Part shown: positions 42,101 to 48,921 of the stretch, one piece after another
Numbering within the stretch: position 1 is the first letter of the stretch
Layout of the letters: each line of letters opens with the position of its first letter
NCBI GenBank assembly: GCA_027484055.1
Contig: JAIXQH010000006.1
Location: 1-58,147, forward strand
DNA: 58,147 nt
Direction: 5' to 3'
From: Verrucomicrobiaceae bacterium
Lineage (GTDB): Bacteria; Verrucomicrobiota; Verrucomicrobiia; Verrucomicrobiales; Akkermansiaceae
Notes under the pieces: generated by a model
Database searches by the model: none
What the model saw: only the letters and a program-made list of their open reading frames with translations
What the model was told of the DNA's origin: nothing
Program-made: the position numbers and the translations under genes

Positions 42101-44657
42101 CTGGACGCAAACCAGCCTTAGCGTCGGTGGTAGTTTCAGCTACACCGTCACCGTGCGCGACGGGCGCGGAAATGTGAGCGCAGCCTCCGCTCCAGTCAGC
42201 GCGATGGCCCGTGACGACGCCGGGCCTCTACTGCCGATGGCCTCAGCGCATTGGGTCATGCAGCCCTACGCCACCATCGACAACAAAGTCTCCATGACTG
42301 CCCAGACCGCGACCGACCCGAGCGGCGTGCGCTATTTCTTCGAGTGCGTGAGCGGAAATGGGCCGAATAGCACCTGGCAAACCAGCCCAACTTTCCTCAC
42401 CACCTCGCTACCCGATGGCACTTACAGCTACCGCTACAAAGTCCGCGACGCCTCCTCGCGCAGTAACGAATCTGAGTGGTCGGTTGCCTATCCCGCAAAA
42501 ATCACGCCGACGACCGGTTATCACAGCGTCACACTCGCACAGACGCTTGCCGCCGCAGACGACGCGCTCGTCAGCTTCCCCGCCGCCGTTATTCGGGTGA
42601 ATCCCACGAGCTACATCGTCCAAGATCCTGCCAGCGGCCAGACGATCCCCGTGAAACCAAGCACCATCGCCGCCGCGACAGACGCGCAACTGCTTTTCAA
42701 AAACGTCACAGTGAAAGGCCATCGCTACACCTTTGGCACGGAAAAACGAGTCACCTTTGCGACCGTGACCTCCACGGGGACAGCTACGACTTTCACCCTT
42801 TCAGGTAACGTGACCGACACGCTCGGCAGGCCCATTTCAGGAGCGATTGTCTCATTTTCCGAGGTAGCCAATGCCAGCACTGCACCCGTCACCACCGCGA
42901 CCACCGACGCGAATGGCAACTACAGTCGAGCCATCCCACAGGGCACCTGGTATGTCAGCGCCGGGGCAGCCACTCACAACACCTCCGCCGACCGAACCGT
43001 CACGTTGAGTTCAGCGAACGTCACTGGAATCAATTTCCAGCTCGTGGTGAATGCGACCATTCGCGGGAAAGTCACTCGCCGCAGCGATGGCGCAGCGCTG
43101 GCGGGCGCGAGCGTCTTTTTCTCCCGCAGCCCAGGTGCCTCCGCTGCGCCGGTGTTCACCGTGACGACCGACGCCAGCGGCAACTACGCACAGCCCGTGC
43201 AGAACGGCACCTGGTTCGTCGCGGCGGGCGGGGCGAGTTTTTACCCAAGCGCCGACCTCCAAATCACCGTCGGCGGCACGGACCTCTCGGGCTTTCATTT
43301 TTCCCTGAAAAGCAACGTGCGCAGTATCCCGCGCACTGCGGATTTGCTTTTTTCCGCGATCACCGATTCTCTCCCTGCCAGCGGTGCTGCGGGAAATTGG
43401 CCCAGCTACCTTCCTGCGGGTGAGACTTTTAGTGCCCTCAGCTCGCCGCAGGTCGAAATGAGCGGCGGGGTGAAATGGATCAACCACAACTACCCCGATG
43501 CCGATGGCTTCCTTCGCAGCACCCACAGCTCAGCCATCGCGGTGAATGGCGTGAGCGTGGTCGTGGCGGTGAAACCTCGCCGCAACTCGGTCGGCACCAG
43601 TTGGACGAGCGTCGTGGACCTTTTTTACAACCGCGTCGTGCTCGGCATCCGCAACAGCACGGGCAGGCTCGACGTCTGGCGGAACGGCACCCTCTTCACC
43701 AGCACCACGGCGGTTCCCGATGGACAAGTCACGGTCCTCAGTCTCGTCATCCAGCCCGACGGCCAGCTCAAAGCCTATGCGAACGGCGTGCAAATGATCA
43801 GCATCACAGCCACCAGCGCGATGACTTCGCTGGTCCCAAACGTCGCCGGTCCTTTCGCAAACGCGATCAATGTCGGCCGCAACAATCCCGATGGCTGGTC
43901 GGCGTTTAACGGCCACATCGGCGACGTGTTCGTGCATAAAGTCGCCTTGAGCGACGTCGAGCGACAGCAACTCGAAGCGGATCTCGCGCTGAAATTCCAA
44001 TCCTCCGACTACACCATCACCGCCAGCGCTGGAGTCGGCGGCGTCATCAATCCCACGGGCAGCGTTGCCGTAGCCCCCGGCGGTGCGCAGGCCTTTACCA
44101 TCACCCCGCAGTCCGGCTATCGTATTTCGAATGTGCTAGTGAATGGAGTCAGTCAGGGAGTGCTCGCCAGCTACTCGTTCAGCAACGTCAGCGCCAACCG
44201 CAGCATCAGCGCCGCCTTCGCCGCACTCACTGCCAGCGAGCAGTGGCGCATCACCCACTTCGGCACCCATCTCGACAGCGGAAATGCCGCCGACAATGCC
44301 GATCCTGAGCGCGATGGCCTAGAAAATATCGCCGAATACGCCATTGGCACCAACCCAAACACGTTTACAAGTGCGCCCGCTGTCAGCATCAGCGGCAATC
44401 GGCTGGCGCTCACGTTCACCCGCAATACGGCAGCCACCGATGTGACGCTCACCGTCCGAGCTGCGGATTCACCCAGCGGCCCATGGACTGACCTTGCACG
44501 CAGCACAAATGGAGCGGCCACGGCACTTCTCCTCGGTGGCGCCACCGTCACAGAAAGCCCCAGTGGAGCCGTCCGGAACGTCGAAGTGCGCGATCTCTAT
44601 CTCAGCAGTGACCCCACCCATCCCCGCCGTTTTATGCGACTGCAGTTCTCACGTTGA
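39144..44657 (+). CDS. Giant secreted multidomain protein with metallopeptidase-like domain
   Basis: About 1837 residues from the ATG at 39144 (signal peptide MLSLTLRAVFLSLFTATVQG); an ATG at 39024 is an alternative and the frame opens at 38886. The N-terminal ~300 residues resemble DUF6055 and contain H149-E-F-G-H153 with a downstream WWEGHANWM, a zinc metallopeptidase signature. Next are a left-handed beta-helix of NAQVxxNAxV repeats (about 40530-40800), a LamG-like domain (41130-41630), Ig/FN3-like repeats, an OB-like segment, two carboxypeptidase-regulatory-like domains (42795-43310), a second LamG-like domain (to 44000), a bacterial repeat domain, and a C-terminal DPERDGLENIAEYAIG module. 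Likely surface-attached or released protein that binds and processes glycoprotein or polysaccharide. Confidence 0.85.
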   Translation: MLSLTLRAVFLSLFTATVQGQAFLDNQTQYSNQDPENETRRSDHFRTVFGYYNRDSTPMTEEMAQGNLQMFEQAWNRWVVEMGLHDINESANSAYVDGNKYRANFNFLMTFNDGEGGGAYSSADAKGFFYAMANPASCRFDPPSGATPHEFGHVWQGSAEGFNGSDSSGSWWEGHANWMMLQYLNTYPQAAGYIYNGMYYPSHGRDYYDSFMIWEAAREDARYGAAWVNSIWTNATPAQRTSEFIIDRMIRLDTSGSPDKAGAMKDLWGDMAKKLVTWDFERKQWLAQANKADDGTDWEFYQRTRTPLVKMAGAPGWFRPAREHAPMQYGFNIIPLTATAGTTVSCNFQPQGDPVRQSDWRACLVAVNAAGDASYSTLWNVGTNSITLSTDQAKLYLVVIATPKPMKIAEPVWNAYLTDAGLQFPYAVAFTNASPRAVSYPVQSRTGMVQHAKGGGWKSSTATVDATAFIGPNAQVLNSAQVRGNARIEDFAVVRDNAQVRDNAVVSGRAEVRENAQVYGNAKVRDWGRVFGYARVFGNAKVIEHANCGDGDASSYTQVSGEAVMKGTTYVYSGSNFSGSLMMDGDSANGATASNGVHFGWGWGNDTARFSALTPNNHLYAQHTFEKDNAVFAMDQLGINHGFLMNGARVALDTVAPTRGGRVLPLDGSSQYVELHNSVNDFKDSTFAIWLKWNGGASDQRVWSLGDGGTRVMWLTPSGSTGALRFTISDGTTTQTLTGPTIAPNTWKHVAVVFFGTTCTLYVDGAAVSSNTAMTLFPDSLNAPFMENANYLGRGNTGDYFAGRIDDFRVVMKALSATEVAAIFNTAAPATITPTTDSTAPSGGSWLVAPSAVDDSTVTMSAIPGTDVSGWVEYFFDCISGSGHDSGWVSFTKYTDVGLTPGSTATYSVKMRDRVGNVSAPSATASVTAQTSTAGSASFAYGPIGIADGQITMTAAKLTSPSGKVEYKFDRTSPTAASSGWRSSPSWTQTSLSVGGSFSYTVTVRDGRGNVSAASAPVSAMARDDAGPLLPMASAHWVMQPYATIDNKVSMTAQTATDPSGVRYFFECVSGNGPNSTWQTSPTFLTTSLPDGTYSYRYKVRDASSRSNESEWSVAYPAKITPTTGYHSVTLAQTLAAADDALVSFPAAVIRVNPTSYIVQDPASGQTIPVKPSTIAAATDAQLLFKNVTVKGHRYTFGTEKRVTFATVTSTGTATTFTLSGNVTDTLGRPISGAIVSFSEVANASTAPVTTATTDANGNYSRAIPQGTWYVSAGAATHNTSADRTVTLSSANVTGINFQLVVNATIRGKVTRRSDGAALAGASVFFSRSPGASAAPVFTVTTDASGNYAQPVQNGTWFVAAGGASFYPSADLQITVGGTDLSGFHFSLKSNVRSIPRTADLLFSAITDSLPASGAAGNWPSYLPAGETFSALSSPQVEMSGGVKWINHNYPDADGFLRSTHSSAIAVNGVSVVVAVKPRRNSVGTSWTSVVDLFYNRVVLGIRNSTGRLDVWRNGTLFTSTTAVPDGQVTVLSLVIQPDGQLKAYANGVQMISITATSAMTSLVPNVAGPFANAINVGRNNPDGWSAFNGHIGDVFVHKVALSDVERQQLEADLALKFQSSDYTITASAGVGGVINPTGSVAVAPGGAQAFTITPQSGYRISNVLVNGVSQGVLASYSFSNVSANRSISAAFAALTASEQWRITHFGTHLDSGNAADNADPERDGLENIAEYAIGTNPNTFTSAPAVSISGNRLALTFTRNTAATDVTLTVRAADSPSGPWTDLARSTNGAATALLLGGATVTESPSGAVRNVEVRDLYLSSDPTHPRRFMRLQFSR

Positions 44658-44676
44658 AACGGCCAGAAGACCGATA

Positions 44677-44705
44677 GGGAGAAGGGGATAGCATCCCTTT
44701 TCTTT
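44677..44705 (+). repeat. AAGGGGAT palindrome, copy 2
   Basis: AGGGAGAAGGGGATAGCATCCC followed by TTTTCTTT; the right arm lacks one C compared with the other copies. It begins about 20 nt after the stop of the giant protein gene with the T-rich side downstream, so it can act as that gene's terminator. A separate small hairpin GTCGC/GCGAC lies at 44783-44800. I see nothing else up to 44905. Confidence 0.75.
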
Positions 44706-44905
44706 GGTGAGCGTCCTAAATTCAGACTCCGGCGTGCCGATGGCGTCGATGTGCACATCAAGGCAAGCGAAACACATGTAGGGTCGCCTCTATAAGCGAC
44801 GAAGCCCAAGCCCCGCGCGAAGCTCTCTTCATACCGTCATCTCCATTGCAGAGTTTCGGCCCGTGCGTCCGTCGTCGCGGTGGATGTTGATACAACTACG
44901 GGGCT

Positions 44906-45379
44906 TCACGCCACATCCACCGTCTTGTTTTGGATGGATTTCAGACTTCGTCCGACAACCATGCCGATAAATCCAATCGCCGAATGGATGATCCAAGTCT
45001 GAAACCCCTCTTTCTCAAAGTAGGCACCATATTCTTCATTGCTTCTAAAGTTCACCGACAGTCCTCCATATTGCCGGAACTCTTCAGGGAAATCGGCTCC
45101 AGTCTCGCGCACTGCATCCATAAACGAGACCTCCAAGATGGAAGTGATGATGGCCCCGCCCGTGTGCAAGAAGCGATATGATCCGACACCCGAAAACTCC
45201 AAAGAGGTCATGCGTTCTGGCTCATCACCGTGGATCAAATCGAGGATGATGGATTGGCCGTAATCGCGAACGGTGAAACCACGGAGGTGGAAGTCGTGAT
45301 AGTCGAATTCTTCCACAAGTCGGGATAAATACTTTGATCCCTGATGTTCGGCTCGCGTTGTGCGTTGGCGGATCGTCAT
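44906..45379 (-). CDS. Hypothetical protein
   Basis: 157 residues. No signal peptide; a C-terminal segment (TWIIHSAIGFIGMVVG) is moderately hydrophobic and may be a buried helix. The body is mixed alpha/beta (FDYHDFHLRGFTVRDYGQSIILDLIHG, YRFLHTGGAIITSILEVSFMDA). No family recognised. The first codon overlaps the end of the DUF3592 gene (ATGA), so the two are translationally coupled. Small, unrelated neighbours and similar organisation to the left-end gene run suggest accessory DNA. Confidence 0.65.
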   Translation of the reverse strand: MTIRQRTTRAEHQGSKYLSRLVEEFDYHDFHLRGFTVRDYGQSIILDLIHGDEPERMTSLEFSGVGSYRFLHTGGAIITSILEVSFMDAVRETGADFPEEFRQYGGLSVNFRSNEEYGAYFEKEGFQTWIIHSAIGFIGMVVGRSLKSIQNKTVDVA

Positions 45380-45891
45380 TTAATGGTTACGCGTGGGCGC
45401 GAAACGTCTCTAGCAGCCTGCTGACGTTGGATGACTCCGGGCATAAAAATGAACATCGCGAGACCCGCGCCGAAAAACACAGCCCCAAAACCCGGTAGAA
45501 AAAAGGCCTGCCTGCTAATTCCCGCCTCAAGAACGGCTTTCGATGGGTTGCTTGGAGAATAATGGACGGTGATAGTTGACCCTGCTGGATACTTGTTCAC
45601 GATTCTTCGAGCATGAGATGGATTACTCGATCCGTAGCCACCAACGGCGACATCGTTCGAGGACTGTGTCTGTCCACCGACCTTGTATTCGTAGAACACT
45701 TCCGCATGATAGGTGGTTCCGCCCTTGTCGCTGCGTTTTGAGTCCACTGATGATGATATAACCTTCCCTTGAACGGTGGGCCAGCTCTTACTGGCGTTGG
45801 CTATAAACAAGGACTTCACGCCGAAGCAAAAGACCACTCCACCAACGAGAATGAATATTAGAGAGAATAGGCGAACACCGGTAGGTCCCAT
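45376..45891 (-). CDS. DUF3592 membrane protein
   Basis: 171 residues. Membrane spans at ~8-27 (LFSLIFILVGGVVFCFGVKSL) and ~128-150 (AFFLPGFGAVFFGAGLAMFIFMP) enclose a DUF3592 beta domain (SWPTVQGKVISSSVDSK, EVFYEYKVGGQTQSSNDVAVG, YPAGSTITVHYSPSNPSKAVLEAG). Topology places the domain outside the cytoplasm. Function unknown. It leads the two-gene unit whose second gene starts within its stop codon. Confidence 0.88.
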   Translation of the reverse strand: MGPTGVRLFSLIFILVGGVVFCFGVKSLFIANASKSWPTVQGKVISSSVDSKRSDKGGTTYHAEVFYEYKVGGQTQSSNDVAVGGYGSSNPSHARRIVNKYPAGSTITVHYSPSNPSKAVLEAGISRQAFFLPGFGAVFFGAGLAMFIFMPGVIQRQQAARDVSRPRVTIK

Positions 45892-45963
45892 GGATATGCT
45901 TAGTGAGGTTTAGGTGTGAACTGCATTTCTTGGCTAAACAATGCCATTCATTCCACTGCCTAG

Positions 45964-46170
45964 ATGGCGAAAAAAGGAGAGTTGGTCGAGAATTTTCAAA
46001 GCGGATGTGGGCTTCATGTTCTAAACGACAGCGGCGTACTCACGGGGAAATGGTTCCCCATTTCAAAAACGAGCTCTGGCGGCGTAGGAAATCGAGTGGA
46101 TAGGGCGTGGGCCGAGGTGATGAAGGCGGTCACGGGCGCTAGGTCGGGTTTCCCCGTCGCGGCGAGATGA
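45964..46170 (+). CDS. Small protein with ELVENFQ motif
   Basis: 68-residue ORF beginning MAKKGELVENFQSGCG and ending ARSGFPVAAR; its stop codon lies in the stem of a strong terminator (46167-46192). The N-terminal 22 codons recur at 2003-2066 with mostly third-position differences, which suggests a real protein. It is divergent from the DUF3592 gene, just as the copy at 2003 is divergent from a small minus-strand gene. It has no known domain. Around it the remainder of 45892-46397 holds no other gene. Confidence 0.45.
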   Translation: MAKKGELVENFQSGCGLHVLNDSGVLTGKWFPISKTSSGGVGNRVDRAWAEVMKAVTGARSGFPVAAR

Positions 46171-46192
46171 GGTCAGGGCTGCCTCATTTTTT
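46167..46192 (+). terminator. Rho-independent terminator
   Basis: ATGAGG (46167-46172), nine-base loop, CCTCAT (46182-46187) followed by a run of six T. It immediately ends the ELVENFQ small ORF on the plus strand. A second hairpin without T-run (CCTCAT/ATGAGG, 46299-46316) lies between here and nusB, and a nine-G tract is at about 46237-46245. Confidence 0.7.
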
Positions 46193-46397
46193 CGCTTCAT
46201 CACCGGCAGGATTTTCTCCGGCGTATTCTTCATTGCGGGGGGGGGCTGCAAGCCATTCGGTCCGCTTACAAATCAGACGGTCGTTTAGTATAAGTGCGCC
46301 TCATCCCAAAATGAGGGAGCACGGGGTGGCCCGATTTGATAGCCACGAGCAGCCAGAAAAGTGACCAGCACCTCCAGGCGCTCGATTTTAGAGACCC

Positions 46398-47300
46398 TTA
46401 CCCCTCCGAAGTCACCGCAGCCTGCTTGGCGACTCGGTCCAGCACCCCGTTGACGAAGCGCCCCGAATCCGTTGTCCCGAAGCGCTTAGCCAGCTCGATC
46501 GCTTCATTGATCACCACCTTCTGCGGGGTCTCAGAGCGAAGGATTTCGTAAGCGCCGAGACGTAAAATCGCCCGGTCCACCGGATCGATCCGCTCGGGGG
46601 CGAAGTTTTCCACCACTTGGGCGAGCACTTCGTCGATGCGTTCTTTTTTTGCTAAAATGGCGTCCACCAAATCGTCCGCCAGCCTTCTCAGTTCGTGGAT
46701 TTCCGCTTTGGAATCACGAAGGCGAGCGAGGTCGGCTTGCTCGGGAAATTTTTCCGGCTCCTCGACCATCCGCAGTCGATCGGAAATCCGTTGCAGTCGG
46801 CGGATGCTTGCGGCGACTCCTTCCATGGGGCCGCGCAGGGCGGGGAAATCTTCCAGTCCAAGCAGAAACCTTTTCCGCGCCGCTGCCAGGTCGCGGTCGA
46901 TTTTGAACATCACCTCCAGCGCCGCGCTGAAGCTTTCCGCCACCGAGGCATCATCATCGTCCTTCGGCAGGCGCTCCAGCTTGGCCAACGAAGTGCTCCA
47001 GCCGGATTCTAATTCGGCGATACGCTTCAGGTCGATTTTCAAACTCTCCGCCTCCGGCCACGCCGACAGGGCCTGGCTCGCCGTCGCTTGGCGCTCGGCA
47101 AATTCGGCAATCCGCCCCTCGCGCCCGTGCGCCAAGTGGTGGACCGTGCGGAAGGTCGCCAAGAGCAGGCTGCGGCGGTCGGATTCCGTCACGAAGTCCC
47201 AGAACGGATCGCGCAGTGCCGCCGGATCTGCGCCACCTTCTAGGTCTGCGCAGTAGAGAAATTGGACGACCGCCTCGCGGATGTGGCGGCGGCTAGGCAT
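46398..47300 (-). CDS. nusB: Transcription antitermination factor NusB with large insertion
   Basis: 300 residues from the ATG at 47300 (MPSRRHIREAVVQFLYCADLE), roughly twice the ~140 of typical NusB. The N-terminal helix and the C-terminal domain (ERIDPVDRAILRLGAYEIL, PQKVVINEAIELAKRFGTTDSGRFVNGVLD) are standard NusB; between them lie about 140-150 extra, mostly helical charged residues (~30-195). NusB binds boxA RNA with NusE (S10) in rRNA antitermination. The start overlaps the end of ribH by 8 nt, an arrangement common in bacteria. Confidence 0.93.
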   Translation of the reverse strand: MPSRRHIREAVVQFLYCADLEGGADPAALRDPFWDFVTESDRRSLLLATFRTVHHLAHGREGRIAEFAERQATASQALSAWPEAESLKIDLKRIAELESGWSTSLAKLERLPKDDDDASVAESFSAALEVMFKIDRDLAAARKRFLLGLEDFPALRGPMEGVAASIRRLQRISDRLRMVEEPEKFPEQADLARLRDSKAEIHELRRLADDLVDAILAKKERIDEVLAQVVENFAPERIDPVDRAILRLGAYEILRSETPQKVVINEAIELAKRFGTTDSGRFVNGVLDRVAKQAAVTSEG

Positions 47301-47808
47301 TGCGGTTGGACTTAGGAGGTGCGGTTCGCGGCATGGATCGGTCGAGTTCTTGGAAAATATCAATCATGGAGGCAGCGGCCCGCGCGGCCTCTTTGCCACG
47401 GTTTAACTGCGCTCCGATGCAGCGTGCGTAGGCCTGCTTTTCGTCATCTACCAGCAAAACTTCATGAATCACCGGACGAATCGACCTCACCGCCAAGTCT
47501 TGCAGGCTATTTGTCACCGATTGCGCGACTAAATCCGCATGCGGCGTCATCCCGCGGATGATCAAGCCCAGCGCAATCACGCAAGCCGGTGGGTCACGGT
47601 CAAGAATGGCCGCCACCATCACGGGGATTTCAAAGGCTCCAGGCACGCGGATCAGGTCGACCCGCCCTTGTGGCACCAGCTCACTGAGCTCTGCGATGGC
47701 GTTTTCCACCATCGCGTCCGTGAACTGTTCATTGTATTTCGAAGCGATAATACAAATTCGGGATTTCGCTCCGACCATGCGGGGTTTTGGCGGCAATGCA
47801 GACGACAT
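47293..47808 (-). CDS. ribH: 6,7-dimethyl-8-ribityllumazine synthase
   Basis: About 171 residues from MSSALPPKPRMVGAK at 47808 (an ATG at 47829 is an alternative). It condenses 5-amino-6-ribitylaminouracil with 3,4-dihydroxy-2-butanone 4-phosphate, the penultimate step of riboflavin synthesis. The family segments are present: IASKYNEQFTDAMVENA, VPGAFEIPVMVAAIL, CVIALGLIIRGMTPHADLVAQSV (with the catalytic His) and GKEAARAA. Forms an operon with nusB. No flavin riboswitch was seen in the 290 nt upstream. Confidence 0.96.
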   Translation of the reverse strand: MSSALPPKPRMVGAKSRICIIASKYNEQFTDAMVENAIAELSELVPQGRVDLIRVPGAFEIPVMVAAILDRDPPACVIALGLIIRGMTPHADLVAQSVTNSLQDLAVRSIRPVIHEVLLVDDEKQAYARCIGAQLNRGKEAARAAASMIDIFQELDRSMPRTAPPKSNRNA

Positions 47809-48097
47809 GCCGTGGGTATGGCGGGCCATGATCGAAAAGTCAACCGACAGGCTAGGGGAATCCTCCACCCCTGTCCGGGCTGCCGCCAGCCTGCGATTTT
47901 TAAGAAATGATCACGCTTTGCGACCTATGCCTCTAAATCGGTTTAGAAGTCGGTTTACAGGCGATGCAGGCCGATTGGTACGAAATTTCTTCCACCTTCG
48001 ACAATTTGATGAGGAGCCAGAGCACATTTTGAATCGAAGCACAGGCACAAAGCCTTTGACAGGCTCACTGAAACTCGACACCCACTCTCAACTGCTC

Positions 48098-48862
48098 ATG
48101 CGCCTCAAACTTACCATCGCCTACGACGGTCGTCCTTTCAACGGTTGGCAGTCACAAGCCTGCGGCAACACGGTGCAAGACTTCATCGTCCGTGCCCTTG
48201 CTGAGGTGGGGAAGCAAGCGATCCGCCTCGACGGCTCAGGCCGCACCGACACCGGCGTGCATGCACTCGCACAAGTCGCTCATTTCGATGCGCCGCCTGA
48301 GCTTTCCATGAACCCTTTCAACTGGGTGCCTGCACTGAATTGTAAACTGCCAGCAGCCATCCGGATCATGGCCTGTGAGGAAGTCCCAGCCGAGTTCCAC
48401 AGCCGCTTCTCCGCGATTGGGAAAATCTATCATTACGACCTCTGCACCGATCCCGTCTTGCCGCCGCTGAAAGCAGGATTGGCCTGGCATCTGCCCCGCC
48501 AGCTGGATGTGGACGTCCTGCGCCTAGCCCTCGCGCAGTTCATCGGACGCCATGATTTCCACGCCTTCGCCGCCTATCGGGGAAATGAAACCCCAGACAT
48601 CGACTGGTGCAGGACCATCAACTCTGCCACGCTCAGCACCCTGCCGGATGGCTACCGCATCACGTATTCGGGAGATGGCTTCCTTTATAAAATGGTCCGA
48701 TTACTCACCGGCGGCGCCGTCCATGCCGCGCAGGGTCGGATCCGGATGGATGATTTTACCGATTTACTCGATCAAGCACCGGGACTCCCGCATGGGAAAT
48801 CTCCCTTATGCGCCCCGGCAGACGGCCTCTATTTGGAAAAAGTCCTCTACCCAGAATTGTGA
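48098..48862 (+). CDS. truA: tRNA pseudouridine(38-40) synthase
   Basis: 254 residues from the ATG at 48098 (MRLKLTIAYDGRPFNGWQSQ). The long upstream open frame is antisense to ribH and non-coding. Catalytic D51 lies in GSGRTDTGVHA. Other motifs are RFSAIGKIYHYDL and the C-terminal SGDGFLYKMVRLLTGGAVHAAQG. It isomerises uridines in the anticodon arm of tRNAs. It is divergent from ribH-nusB, with a ~290-nt gap holding the promoters. Confidence 0.96.
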   Translation: MRLKLTIAYDGRPFNGWQSQACGNTVQDFIVRALAEVGKQAIRLDGSGRTDTGVHALAQVAHFDAPPELSMNPFNWVPALNCKLPAAIRIMACEEVPAEFHSRFSAIGKIYHYDLCTDPVLPPLKAGLAWHLPRQLDVDVLRLALAQFIGRHDFHAFAAYRGNETPDIDWCRTINSATLSTLPDGYRITYSGDGFLYKMVRLLTGGAVHAAQGRIRMDDFTDLLDQAPGLPHGKSPLCAPADGLYLEKVLYPEL

Positions 48863-48921
48863 CAAAACCGACACAGAATGCGGCGAGTGAAATGAACCCT
48901 ATCTAGGCAGTCTATCGGCGG

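Noticed and set aside
46230..46250. Run of nine G as a phase-variation tract
   Set aside because: It lies in no gene or recognisable promoter, so no switching role can be supported.
47558..48097. Upstream extension of the truA frame giving a 434-residue protein
   Set aside because: The extension is antisense to ribH and lacks protein features; family members start at 48098.
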